A stretch of 64,000 bases of DNA from Rhopalosiphum padi (taxonomy: Eukaryota > Arthropoda > Insecta > Hemiptera > Aphididae): contig NW_026869996.1 in NCBI RefSeq assembly GCF_020882245.1, positions 12,128,691 to 12,192,690 of the forward strand. The letters run 5' to 3'. The notes under the pieces are model-generated. The model saw only the letters and a program-made list of their open reading frames with translations. It was not told the origin of the DNA and ran no database searches. Below are positions 1 to 13,300 of this stretch, piece after piece (position 1 is the stretch's first letter; each line of letters begins with the position of its first letter). Position numbers and translations under genes: made by a program.

Positions 1-752
1 TTTTAAAATCCTTAATATCGGTTTCACGAAAAATCAAAAGCATACAAATTATGAAGCTGGTTATGGGGATCAATTTTATGTCTTACGACTTTCGTCCTAT
101 CGCTCACGGTTTTCCCGTAAAACACTTCGTAAACGAGATATTCATTTTTCGAAATTTTCAATTTTCATTCGCGTTTCCTAGGTCACCTGTTGGTCAAACG
201 ACAATTTATCACAGGAGTTAAAGTGTTCTACATGTAATTGAAAACCAGAATCAGTTTTTCATTTTTCCAAAAATAAGTTATTTCAAATTTTGGGTTTTCA
301 AAAATCGTCCGACCTAAGTACGACGTTTAAAAATCTTTAATAACGGTTTCTCGAAAAATCAAAAGCATACAAATTATGAAACTGGTTATGGGGATCAATT
401 TTATGTCTTACGACTTTCGTCCTATCGCTCACGGTTTTCCCGTAAAACACTTCGTCAACGAGAATTTTCATTTTTCAAAATTTTCAATTTTCATTCGCGT
501 TTCCTAGGTCACCTGGTGGTCCAACGACAATTTGTCACAGGAGTTAAAGTGTTCTACATGTAATTTTAAACCCGAATCAGTTTTTTATTTTTCCAAAACT
601 TAGTTATTTCAAATTTTGGATTTTCAAAAATCGTCCGACCTAAGTACGACGTTTAAAAATCTTTAATAACGGTTTCTCGAAAAATCAAAAGCATACAAAT
701 TATGAAACTGGTTATGGGGATCAATTTTAAGTCTTACGACTTTCGTCCTATC
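1..752. repeat. ~325-bp satellite, about 2.3 tandem copies
   Basis: The same sequence restarts with a period of 325-326 bp: the phrase around 'aaatc' falls at 6, 331 and 657. Each unit contains 'cgctcacggttttcccg' and 'ggttatggggatcaatttta'. The third copy stops abruptly at 752, where a transposon begins. Copies differ by scattered substitutions. This family is unrelated in sequence to the ~183-bp satellite that follows. No coding potential is visible. Confidence 0.9.
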
Positions 753-1619
753 CAGTGTTTCTTTTAGACAATTTTCTTCGGGGGGGCATTTGAAAAAATC
801 GGAGGGGCAATTATAATACGTATTATTTTATTTACACAGTATCACATTATTATATTATAATAGCTGGTAGTCTGTTATGACTGTGAACATTATAATTAAA
901 TAGATACGTCATACACAACATTTAACATAAAGTTTTTAATACAGACATAGTATTATTATAAAACAACCTTATTTTTAAATACACGTATGTTAAGTTCAAT
1001 ATAGGTACAAAAAATAAAATAAATTATAATAATAGCTAGAAAAAATATTTTTACCCTATTTTTGGTTAAAAATTATTAAATTTTAATTTTAAATGATATT
1101 ATTATTGTTATTAAATTATTTTAAGTTCTAAAGAAATCGAATTCGGCGATTTTTTTTTTGATGACGATTAAGAACTATACTAAATTATTAAACAAATATC
1201 ATTTGATTTTTTATCGTTTTATACAAATTTCAATGAGTTAGGTACACAACACACATTAACAAATCATATAGTAACAGTCAATACATTTCACCGTTTCGAC
1301 AATAGTAAAGTAATAGGTACATTAATCACAGTGAACAACAATGATACACATTACAAACTAATGAAATACCTACAAATTAATCTGATATTAGTTTTGGTGT
1401 TTAATAATTTATAGTCACCGTTGTTCCATAATATTATCTATATGATTACTGATTTCCATCGGGAAAAAAAAAATGTATTAATAGAATACCGTATTGACTC
1501 TTATTGAATGTATTTTTTATCTATTGTTGGTGATTCGCCGTGATATAGAATTTACATTTGTCATACCTATGACTATTTTTATTTGATTCTACCTATTAAA
1601 GTACCTGAAAGAAACACTG
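753..1619. mobile_element. hAT-like non-autonomous DNA element inside the satellite
   Basis: The segment starts CAGTGTTTCTTT and ends AAAGAAACACTG, which are inverted terminal repeats of the hAT style. It interrupts the 325-bp satellite, whose sequence resumes at about 1665. The left end carries the G-rich stretch 'cgggggggcatttg', common just inside hAT termini. No transposase frame is present. I find no clean 8-bp target duplication: the left flank is gtcctatc. Extra 'ggaaacac' copies just after 1619 suggest the right end is rearranged. The class call rests on the termini only. Confidence 0.6.
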
Positions 1620-1664
1620 GAGAATACTCATACGTGGAAACACGGAAACACTCATATGATATCT

Positions 1665-1707
1665 CTCGCGGTTTTCCCGTAAAACACTTCGTAAACGAAA
1701 TATTTTT
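1665..1707. repeat. Remnant of the 325-bp satellite after the insertion
   Basis: The stretch 'cgcggttttcccgtaaaac' followed by 'acttcgtaaacga' matches the satellite just beyond the point where it was cut at 752. It shows that the element at 753-1619 landed inside the satellite. After about 1707 the match decays into AT-rich sequence. Confidence 0.7.
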
Positions 1708-1939
1708 CAATTTATGAGTTATACAATAATATTTGAATTTTACAATAATATTTAAATTTTATAATACATAAATTTGGGAATTTTTACATTTCATTGTTGG
1801 TTTTTCTGCATTTTCAGTTGGCCCCGATTTTAGCGTTTCTGCCATGAAAATTTCGTGATAAAAAATCTGCTTGTTATCATGGGGTCCAACTGCCCGAGCC
1901 CCTTATAAAACATTGTTTTTCTATTGATAAAACCGTTTA
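1708..1939. other. Unique AT-rich spacer between the two satellites
   Basis: No gene, RNA or repeat is recognisable here. Around 1810-1910 the sequence is less AT-rich ('ttggccccgattttagcg', 'tggggtccaactgcccgag') and may be a transposon edge, but no terminal repeat could be paired. Confidence 0.5.
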
Positions 1940-2195
1940 GATTTACTGTATGGTTTATATTACATATCTTTTTGTAGTTTTACATTCGTATTTGTATTTA
2001 AATTTCAACTTAAAATTGTTTTGTAAAACATGAAGTTTGTCAGTTAGTTTTTGTTTGATTATTTACAATTCTAAATTGTTCAGTGTTGTCAATGTACTAG
2101 TTGTCATATAAGGATTTTCGTACTCCTTATGGTGTGTAGTAGTGACATTTTATCCTCCAACCATTATACATATTAAACTGGCTAAATTTTTTCAG

Positions 2196-2324
2196 ATTGT
2201 GGTACAGCAGATCATTCAAGACATGCTGAGACATGAATTACTATTTCTAACACATGAGAAAGTGACAACATCCTACGTTGAAAATGGACTAGACGATACT
2301 GATAACAATAATAGTTTTATGTAA
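2196..2324 (+). pseudogene. Exon-like cassette type C, most intact copy
   Basis: A polypyrimidine tract and 'ttttttcag' end at 2195. The next 129 bases stay open in one frame: it begins IVVQQIIQDMLRHE, has SYVENGLDDTD in the middle and ends SFM before TAA at 2322-2324, just ahead of 'agtacg'. In the other cassettes the matching codon is CAA followed by a possible donor T|GTACG. This copy therefore lost the donor context or acquired a stop. It has no other partner exon that I can recognise. The protein family is unknown to me. Its left flank (1947-2195) is homologous to the flank of the A-type cassettes, so it belongs to the same family. It may be the oldest copy, or the edge of the source locus. 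Confidence 0.5.
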
Positions 2325-2740
2325 AGTACGAATTAATGGATATTGAATATAATTGATAACAACATAATTGTAGTATAACAAAAACTTAGTGTCATGAAAT
2401 CCAGACCATTAGATTAAGTAAATAATTCTTATTTAACATCAATCATCATCTTACATTGAAAATTAACTGGAAGATACTGATAATTATATAGGTTTTATGC
2501 AATGTACGTTAAATGATTATTGAATGTAATTGATAGTAAATTAACATTAGTGTAACAAAAAGTTAGTGCCAAGAAACTCTGACCATTAGATTAAGAAAAT
2601 TATACAAATTTTCTATTATTAATTTTCATTAATTTCACTTAAGCTTATACTTCATAAACACCTTAATACGTGTTTTTATATGATAATTTAGACAAATATT
2701 AAAAATTCATATTTTTAACTCCTTATAGAACACTCAATTC

Positions 2741-2923
2741 TCATGTTAATGTTTTCAAGCTCAGACCATTAGATTAAGCAAGAAATTATAATTTATTATT
2801 ATTAACTTTCATTAATTTCACTTAAGCTTATACTTCATAAACACCTTAATACGTGTTTTTTTATGATAATTTAGACAAATATTAAAAATTCATATTTTTA
2901 ACTCCTTATAGAACACTTAATTC
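2741..2923 (+). repeat. Exemplar of the ~183-bp satellite monomer
   Basis: Counting from 'tcatgtta' the next copies begin at 2924 and 3106, giving 183 and 182 bp. Monomers fall into visible subtypes. One has 'ttattattattaac' then 'ttcacttaagcttatac'. A second has 'ttttctattttttacattc' then 'cttaataacacc'. A third has 'gtgtcatcatactaagacc'. The order of subtypes is what repeats in the higher-order units. The monomer is almost pure A+T apart from 'ccattagattaagcaag', the best conserved part. Confidence 0.92.
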
Positions 2924-3371
2924 TCATGTTAGTGTCATCAAACTCTGACCATTAGATTAAGCAAGAAATTCTAATTTATTATTATTATCTTTCATTATTT
3001 CACTTAAGATTATACTTCATAAACATTATAAAACGTGTTTTTATATGATAATTTAGTCAAATATTACAAATCCATATTTTTAACTGCTTATAAATCACTC
3101 AATTCTCATGTTAGTGTCATCATACTAAGACCATTATATTAAGCAAGAAATTCTAATTTATTATTATTAACTTTCATTAATTTCACTTAAGCTTATACTT
3201 CATAAACAATATAAAACTTGTTTTTATATGATAATTTAGACAAATATTAAAAATTCATATGTATTTCATATTGAAAAAAAACATCTGGTAGATTTGTACT
3301 TTCTTTTATTATTTATCATAATTATTGTTTCTCCAACTATTATATTTATTTAATCGACTACTTTTTTTTAG

Positions 3372-3501
3372 ATGGCAGTACAGCAGATCACTCAAGGCTT
3401 GCTGAGACATGACTTCGCATTCATACCACTTGGGAAAGTATCATCATCTTACATTGAAAATTAACTGGAAGATACTGATAATTATATAGGTTTTATGCAA
3501 T
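3372..3501 (+). pseudogene. Exon-like cassette type B, first of 16 copies
   Basis: The 130-bp cassette follows 'ctttttttttag' and begins ATGGCAGTACAGCAG. It reads MAVQQITQGLLRHDFAFIP, then SYIEN, then an in-frame TAA where types A and C have GGA (Gly), and ends at ATGCAAT before GTACG. All 16 copies share that stop, so the amplification happened after the break. The other copies start at 5205, 6864, 8044, 9885, 11065, 12710, 14620, 16280, 20568, 23691, 27177, 30485, 33971, 37093 and 39187. The copies at 20568, 37093 and 39187 have GAG in place of GAC at the codon after CAT. No known family is recognised. Confidence 0.6.
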
Positions 3502-4205
3502 GTACGTTAAATGATTATTGAATGTAATTGATAGTAAATTAATAGTAGTGTAACAATTGAAAATTTGTTAAAAGTCTGAATAAAGGTTTGGGAAACACCG
3601 TTAGCTTGTAATGTTAATTCATAATACTTGCCTTAGCTATAAAAATCTTTTAATATTATTTACTACGTTTAATTGGTTTTACTTTAACCATAACCCAAAG
3701 TGATTTAATTTAAATTGTCAAGTTTCAGTAGATGTGTTACGATGATTTATTCAATTATAATTTCATATTATTATGTTCAAATCAGAATTATTTATGAAGA
3801 ATAGTAATGTCATATGATATTGCAAACAGTCAATTTTATATTATCCTATGATAAAATTATTTTACATTCAAATTCAACAAAACATCTGGTAGATTTTTAA
3901 TATCTTTGATTGCTTATCATAATTAATGTGTGTCTAATCATCTGTTTAATGATTATATTTCATATCTTTTTGCATTTATACATTTTTATTTCTATTTATG
4001 TTTCAACTGTAAAATTTATTCAAATATTTTCTATTATGAGTGTAGTTTGTCTTTTAGTTTTTGTTTGATTGTTTTAACTTCTTAATTATTCAGTGTTTCC
4101 CACACACTAGTTGTCATAAAAAGATTTTCGTTCACCTTATGGTGTGTAGTAGTGACATTTTATCCTCCAATTATTTTACAAATTTAACTGACTAAATTTT
4201 TTCAG

Positions 4206-4334
4206 ATGACAGTTTAAAGAACACTCGATGCATGCTGAGACATGAATTCACATTTCTACCACTTCGGAAAGTATCAATGTCCTACGTGGAAAATGGACTA
4301 GAAAATACTGATAATATTAATGGTTTTATGCAAT
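4206..4334 (+). pseudogene. Exon-like cassette type A, first of 10 copies
   Basis: The 128-130 bp cassette follows 'aaattttttcag' and begins ATGACAGT. Relative to type B a small indel breaks the frame early. From the CTGAGACATGAA part onward a frame is open: RHEFTFLPLRKVSMSYVENG, then LENTD, then FMQCTFNGYRM and a stop. The other copies start at 6051, 8890, 11897, 15466, 21414, 24538, 28023, 31332 and 34817. Each lies 832-847 bp after a B cassette. The copies at 4206 and 11897 have a 14-bp shorter spacer because 'gattgtatttatat' is missing. A and B also share upstream intron-like sequence ('acatctggtagattt'), so they are duplicates of one exon with its flanks. Confidence 0.6.
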
Positions 4335-7300
4335 GTACGTTTAATGGTTATCGAATGTAATTGATAGTAAATTAACATTAGTGTAACAAAAAGTTAGTGC
4401 CAAGAAACTCTGACCATTAGATTAAGAAAATTATACAAATTTTCTATTATTAATTTTCATTAATTTTACTTAAGCTTATACTTCATAAACACCTTAATTC
4501 CTTTTTTTTATATGATAATTTAGACAAATATTAAAAATTCATATTTTTAACTCCTTATAGAACACTCAATTCTCATGTTAATGTTTTCAAGCTCAGACCA
4601 TTAGATTAAGCAAGAAATTATAATTTATTATTATTAACTTTCATTAATTTCACTTAAGCTTATACTTCATAAACACCTTAATACGTGTTTTTATATGATA
4701 ATTTAGACAAATATTAAAAATTCATATTTTTAACTCCTTATAGAACACTTAATTCTCATGTTAGTGTCATCAAACTCTGACCATTAGATTAAGCAAGAAA
4801 TTCTAATTTATTATTATTATCTTTCATTATTTCACTTAAGATTATACTTCATAAACATTAAAAAACGTGTTTTTATATGATAATTTAGTCAAATATTACA
4901 AATCCATATTTTTAACTGCTTATAAATCACTCAATTCTCATGTTAGTGTCATCATACTAAGACCATTAGATTAAGCAAGAAATTCTAATTTATTATTATT
5001 AACTTTCATTAATTTCACTTAAGCTTATACTTCATAAACAATATAAAACTTGTTTTTATATGATAATTTAGACAAATATTAAAAATTCATATGTATTTCA
5101 TATTGAAAAAAAAACATCTGGTAGATTTGTACTTTCTTTTATTATTTATCATAATTATTGTTTCTCCAACTATTATATTTATTTAATCGACTACTTTTTT
5201 TTAGATGGCAGTACAGCAGATCACTCAAGGCTTGCTGAGACATGACTTCGCATTCATACCACTTGGGAAAGTATCATCATCTTACATTGAAAATTAACTG
5301 GAAGATACTGATAATTATATAGGTTTTATGCAATGTACGTTAAATGATTATTGAATGTAATTGATAGTAAATTAATAGTAGTGTAACAATTGAAAATTTG
5401 TTAAAAGTCTGAATAAAGGTTTGGGAAACACCGTTAGCTTGTAATGTTAATTCATAATACTTGCCTTAGCTATAAAAATCTTTTAATATTATTTACTACG
5501 TTTAATTGGTTTCACTTTAACCATAACCCAAAGTGATTTAATTTAAATTGTCAAGTTTCAGTAGATGTGTTACGATGATTTATTCAATTATAATTTCATA
5601 TTATTATGTTCAAATCAGAATTATTTATGAAGAATAGTAATGTCATATGATATTGCAAACAGTCAATTTTATATTATCCTATGATTGTATTTATATGATA
5701 AAATTATTTTACATTCAAATTCAACAAAACATCTGGTAGATTTTTAATATCTTTGATTGCTTATCATAATTAATGTGTCTTATCATCTGTTTAATGATTA
5801 TATTTCATATCTTTTTGCATTTATACATTTTTATTTGTATTTATGTTTTAACTGTAAAATTTATTCAAATATTTTCTATTATGAGTGTAGTTTGTCTTTT
5901 AATTTTTGTTTGATTGTTTTAACTTCTAAATTATTCAGTGTTTCCCACACACTAGTTGTCATAAAAAGATTTTCGTTCACCTTATGGTGTGTAGTAGTGA
6001 CATTTTATCCTCCAATTATTTTACAAATTTAACTGACTAAATTTTTTCAGATGACAGTTTAAGAACACTCGATGCATGCTGAGACATGAATTCACATTTC
6101 TACCACATCGGAAAGTATCAATGTCCTACGTGGAAAATGGACTAGAAAATACTGATAATACTAATGGTTTTATGCAATGTACGTTTAATGGGTATCGAAT
6201 GTAATTGATAGTAAATTAACATTAGTGTAACAAAAAGTTAGTGCCAAGAAACTCAGACCATTAGATTAAGAAAATTATACAAATTTTCTATTATTAATTT
6301 TCATTAATTTCACTTAAGCTTATACTTCATAAACACCTTAATACGTGTTTTTATATGATAATTTAGACAAATATTAAAAATTCATATTTTTAACTCCTTA
6401 TAGAACACTCAATTCTCATGTTAGTGTCATCATACTAAGACCATTAGATTAAGCAAGAAATTCTAATTTATTATTATTATCTTTCATTATTTCACTTAAG
6501 ATTATACTTCATAAACATTATAAAACGTGTTTTTATATGATAATTTAGTCAAATATTACAAATCCATATTTTTAACTGCTTATAAATCACTCAATTCTCA
6601 TGTTAGTGTCATCATACTAAGACCATTAGATTAAGCAAGAAATTCTAATTTATTATTATTAACTTTCATTAATTTCACTTAAGCTTATACTTCATAAACA
6701 ATATAAAACTTGTTTTTATATGATAATTTAGACAAATATTAAAAATTCATATGTATTTCATATTGAAAAAAAACATCTGGTAGATTTGTACTTTCTTTTA
6801 TTATTTATCATAATTATTGTTTCTCCAACTATTATATTTATTTAATCGACTACTTTTTTTTAGATGGCAGTACAGCAGATCACTCAAGGCTTGCTGAGAC
6901 ATGACTTCGCATTCATACCACTTGGGAAAGTATCATCATCTTACATTGAAAATTAACTGGAAGATACTGATAATTATATAGGTTTTATGCAATGTACGTT
7001 AAATGATTATTGAATGTAATTGATAGTAAATTAACATTAGTGTAACAAAAAGTTAGTGCCAAGAAACTCTGACCATTAGATTAAGAAAATTATACAAATT
7101 TTCTATTATTAATTTTCATTAATTTCACTTAAGCTTATACTTCATAAACACCTTAATACGTGTTTTTATATGATAATTTAGACAAATATTAAAAATTCAT
7201 ATTTTTAACTCCTTATAGAACACTCAATTCTCATGTTAATGTTTTCAAGCTCAGACCATTAGATTAAGCAAGAAATTATAATTTTCTATTTTTTACATTC

Positions 7301-10300
7301 ACTTATTTAATTAAAGCTTATACTTAATAACACCTTAAAACGTGTATTTATAAGATAATTTAGTCAAATATTACAAATTCATATTTTTAACTGCTTATAG
7401 AACACTCAATTCTCATGTTAATGTTTTCAAGCTCAGACCATTAGATTAAGCAAGAAATTATAATTTATTATTATTAACTTTCATTAATTTCACTTTAGCT
7501 TATACTTCATAAACACCTTAAAACGTGTTTTTATAAGATAATTTAGTCAAATATTACAAATTCATATTTTTAACTGCTTATAAATCACTCAATTCTCATG
7601 TTAGTGTCATCATACTAAGACCATTAGATTAAGCAAGAAATTCTAATTTATTATTATTATCTTTCATTATTTCACTTAAGATTATACTTCATAAACATTA
7701 TAAAACGTGTTTTTATATGATAATTTAGTCAAATATTACAAATCCATATTTTTAACTGCTTATAAATCACTCAATTCTCATGTTAGTGTCATCATACTAA
7801 GACCATTAGATTAAGCAAGAAATTCTAATTTATTATTATTAACTTTCATTAATTTCACTTAAGCTTATACTTCATAAACAATATAAAACTTGTTTTTATA
7901 TGATAATTTAGACAAATATTAAAAATTCATATGTATTTCATATTGAAAAAAAACATCTGGTAGATTTGTACTTTCTTTTATTATTTATCATAATTATTGT
8001 TTCTCCAACTATTATATTTATTTAATCGACTACTTTTTTTTAGATGGCAGTACAGCAGATCACTCAAGGCTTGCTGAGACATGACTTCGCATTCATACCA
8101 CTTGGGAAAGTATCATCATCTTACATTGAAAATTAACTGGAAGATACTGATAATTATATAGGTTTTATGCAATGTACGTTAAATGATTATTGAATGTAAT
8201 TGATAGTAAATTAATAGTAGTGTAACAATTGAAAATTTGTTAAAAGTCTGAATAAAGGTTTGGGAAACACCGTTAGCTTGTAATGTTAATTCATAATACT
8301 TGCCTTAGCTATAAAAATCTTTTAATATTATTTACTACGTTTAATTGGTTTTACTTTAACCATAACCCAAAGTGATTTAATTTAAATTGTCAAGTTTCAG
8401 TAGATGTGTTACGATGATTTATTCAATTATAATTTCATATTATTATGTTCAAATCAGAATTATTTATGAAGAATAGTAATGTCATATGATATTGCAAACA
8501 GTCAATTTTATATTATCCTATGATTGTATTTATATGATAAAATTATTTTACATTCAAATTCAACAAAACATCTGCTAGATTTTTAATATCTTTGATTGCT
8601 TATCATAATTAATGTGTCTTATCATCTGTTTAATGATTATATTTCATATCTTTTTGCATTTATACATTTTTATTTGTATTTATGTTTCAACTGTAAAATT
8701 TATTCAAATATTTTCTATTATGAGTGTAGTTTGTCTTTTAGTTTTTGTTTGATTGTTTTAACTTCTAAATTATTCAGTGTTTCCCACACACTAGTTGTCA
8801 TAAAAAGATTTTCGTTCACCTTATGGTGTGTAGTAGTGACATTTTATCCTCCAATTATTTTACAAATTTAACTGACTAAATTTTTTCAGATGACAGTTTA
8901 AGAACACTCGATGCATGCTGAGACATGAATTCTCATTTCTACCACTTCGGAAAGTATCAATGTCCTACGTGGAAAATGGACTAGAAAATACTGATAATAC
9001 TAATGGTTTTATGCAATGTACGTTTAATGGGTATCGAATGTAATTGATAGTAAATTAACATTAGTGTAACAAAAAGTTAGTGCCAAGAAACTCAGACCAT
9101 TAGATTAAGAAAATTATACAAATTTTCTATTATTAATTTTCATTAATTTCACTTAAGCTTATACTTCATAAACACCTTAATACGTGTTTTTATATGATAA
9201 TTTAGACAAATATTAAAAATTCATATTTTTAACTCCTTATAGAACACTTAATTCTCATGTTAGTGTCATCAAACTCTGACCATTAGATTAAGCAAGAAAT
9301 TCTAATTTATTATTATTATCTTTCATTATTTCACTTAAGATTATACTTCATAAACATTATAAAACGTGTTTTTATATGATAATTTAGTCAAATATTACAA
9401 ATCCATATTTTTAACTGCTTATAAATCACTCAATTCTCATGTTAGTGTCATCATACTAAGACCATTAGATTAAGCAAGAAATTCTAATTTATTATTATTA
9501 TCTTTCATTATTTCACTTAAGATTATACTTCATAAACATTATAAAACGTGTTTTTATATGATAATTTAGTCAAATATTACAAATCCATATTTTTAACTGC
9601 TTATAAATCACTCAATTCTCATGTTAGTGTCATCATACTAAGACCATTAGATTAAGCAAGAAATTCTAATTTATTATTATTAACTTTCATTAATTTCACT
9701 TAAGCTTATACTTCATAAACAATATAAAACTTGTTTTTATATGATAATTTAGACAAATATTAAAAATTCATATGTATTTCATATTGAAAAAAAACATCTG
9801 GTAGATTTGTACTTTCTTTTATTATTTATCATAATTATTGTTTCTCCAACTATTATATTTATTTAATCGACTACTTTTTTTTAGATGGCAGTACAGCAGA
9901 TCACTCAAGGCTTGCTGAGACATGACTTCGCATTCATACCACTTGGGAAAGTATCATCATCTTACATTGAAAATTAACTGGAAGATACTGATAATTATAT
10001 AGGTTTTATGCAATGTACGTTAAATGATTATTGAATGTAATTGATAGTAAATTAACATTAGTGTAACAAAAAGTTAGTGCCAAGAAACTCTGACCATTAG
10101 ATTAAGAAAATTATACAAATTTTCTATTATTAATTTTCATTAATTTCACTTAAGCTTATACTTCATAAACACCTTAATACGTGTTTTTATATGATAATTT
10201 AGACAAATATTAAAAATTCATATTTTTAACTCCTTATAGAACACTCAATTTTCATGTTAATGTTTTCAAGCTCAGACCATTAGATTAAGCAAGAAATTAT

Positions 10301-13300
10301 AATTTTCTATTTTTTACATTCACTTATTTAATTAAAGCTTATACTTAATAACACCTTAAAACGTGTATTTATAAGATAATTTAGTCAAATATTACAAATT
10401 CATATTTTTAACTGCTTATAGAACACTCAATTCTCATGTTAATGTTTTCAAGCTCAGACCATTAGATTAAGCAAGAAATTATAATTTATTATTATTAACT
10501 TTCATTAATTTCACTTTAGCTTATACTTCATAAACACCTTAAAACGTGTTTTTATATGATAATTTAGACAAATATTAAAAATTCATATTTTTAACTCCTT
10601 ATAGAACACTTAATTATCATGTTAGTGTCATCAAACTCTGACCATTAGATTAAGCAAGAAATTCTAATTTATTATTATTATCTTTCATTATTTCACTTAA
10701 GATTATACTTCATAAACATTATAAAACGTGTTTTTATATGATAATTTAGTCAAATATTACAAATCCATATTTTTAACTGCTTATAAATCACTCAATTCTC
10801 ATGTTAGTGTCATCATACTAAGACCATTAGATTAAGCAAGAAATTCTAATTTATTATTATTAACTTTCATTAATTTCACTTAAGCTTATACTTCATAAAC
10901 AATATAAAACTTGTTTTTATATGATAATTTAGACAAATATTAAAAATTCATATGTATTTCATATTGAAAAAAAACATCTGGTAGATTTGTACTTTCTTTT
11001 ATTATTTATCATAATTATTGTTTCTCCAACTATTATATTTCTTTAATCGACTACTTTTTTTTAGATGGCAGTACAGCAGATCACTCAAGGCTTGCTGAGA
11101 CATGACTTCGCATTCATACCACTTGGGAAAGTATCATCATCTTACATTGAAAATTAACTGGAAGATACTGATAATTATATAGGTTTTATGCAATGTACGT
11201 TAAATGATTATTGAATGTAATTGATAGTAAATTAATAGTAGTGTAACAATTGAAAATTTGTTAAAAGTCTGAATAAAGGTTTGGGAAACACCGTTAGCTT
11301 GTAATGTTAATTCATAATACTTGCCTTAGCTATAAAAATCTTTTAATATTATTTACTACGTTTAATTGGTTTTACTTTAACCATAACCCAAAGTGATTTA
11401 ATTTAAATTGTCAAGTTTCAGTAGATGTGTTACGATGATTTATTCAATTATAATTTCATATTATTATGTTCAAATCAGAATTATTTATGAAGAATAGTAA
11501 TGTCATATGTTATTGCAAACAGTCAATTTTATATTATCCTATGATAAAATTATTTTACATTCAAATTCAACAAAACATCTGGTAGATTTTTAATATCTTT
11601 GATTGCTTATCATAATTAATGTGTCTTATCATCTGTTTAATGATTATATTTCATATCTTTTTGCATTTATACATTTTTATTTGTATTTATGTTTCAACTG
11701 TAAAATTTATTCAAATATTTTCTATTATGAGTGTAGTTTGTCTTTTAGTTTTTGTTTGATTGTTTTAACTTCTAAATTATTCAGTGTTTCCCACACACTA
11801 GTTGTCATAAAAAGATTTTCGTTCACCTTATGGTGTGTAGTAGTGACATTTTATCCTCCAATTATTTTACAAATTTAACTGACTAAATTTTTTCAGATGA
11901 CAGTATAAGAACACTCGATGCATGCTGAGACATGAATTCACATTTCTACCACTTCGGAAAGTATCAATGTCCTACGTGGAAAATGGACTAGAAAATACTG
12001 ATAATATTAATGGTTTTATGCAATGTACGTTTAATGGGTATCGAATGCAATTGATAGTAAATTAACATTAGTGTAACAAAAAGTTAGTGCCAAGAAACTC
12101 AGACCATTAGATTAAGAAAATTATACAAATTTTCTATTATTAATTTTCATTAATTTCACTTAAGCTTATACTTCATAAACACCTTAATACGTGTTTTTAT
12201 ATGATAATTTAGACAAATATTAAAAATTCATATTTTTAACTCCTTATAGAACACTTAATTATCATGTTAGTGTCATCAAACTCTGACCATTAGATTAAGC
12301 AAGAAATTCTAATTTATTATTATTATCTTTCATTATTTCACTTAAGATTATACTTCATAAACATTATAAAACGTGTTTTTATATGATAATTTAGTCAAAT
12401 ATTACAAATCCATATTTTTAACTGCTTATAAATCACTCAATTCTCATGTTAGTGTCATCATACTAAGACCATTAGATTAAGCAAGAAATTCTAATTTATT
12501 ATTATTAACTTTCATTAATTTCACTTAAGCTTATACTTCATAAACAATATAAAACTTGTTTTTATATGATAATTTAGACAAATATTAAAAATTCATATGT
12601 ATTTCATATTGAAAAAAAACATCTGGTAGATTTGTACTTTCTTTTATTATTTATCATAATTATTGTTTCTCCAACTATTATATTTCTTTAATCGACTACT
12701 TTTTTTTAGATGGCAGTACAGCAGATCACTCAAGGCTTGCTGAGACATGACTTCGCATTCATACCACTTGGGAAAGTATCATCATCTTACATTGAAAATT
12801 AACTGGAAGATACTGATAATTATATAGGTTTTATGCAATGTACGTTAAATGATTATTGAATGTAATTGATAGTAAATTAACATTAGTGTAACAAAAAGTT
12901 AGTGCCAAGAAACTCTGACCATTAGATTAAGAAAATTATACAAATTTTCTATTATTAATTTTCATTAATTTCACTTAAGCTTATACTTCATAAACACCTT
13001 AATACGTGTTTTTATATGATAATTTAGACAAATATTAAAAATTCATATTTTTAACTCCTTATAGAACACTCAATTCTCATGTTAATGTTTTCAAGCTCAG
13101 ACCATTAGATTAAGCAAGAAATTATAATTTTCTATTTTTTACATTCACTTATTTAATTAAAGCTTATACTTCATAAACACCTTAATACGTGTTTTTATAT
13201 GATAATTTAGACAAATATTAAAAATTCATATTTTTAACTCCTTATAGAACACTCAATTCTCATGTTAATGTTTTCAAGCTCAGACCATTAGATTAAGCAA

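Noticed and set aside
3372..4334. A functional multi-exon gene built from B and A cassettes (for example a microexon-rich secreted effector gene)
   Set aside because: The shared stop in B, the indel in A, and no signal peptide or start exon. Expression data would be needed to revive it.
5757..6032. A ~91-codon frame (…FNDYISYLFAFIH…) repeated almost unchanged nine times through the array
   Set aside because: It lies in the intron-like sequence before the A cassettes, starts at TTG, and has the Phe/Ile/Tyr composition of AT-rich DNA. Its conservation follows from recent array homogenisation.
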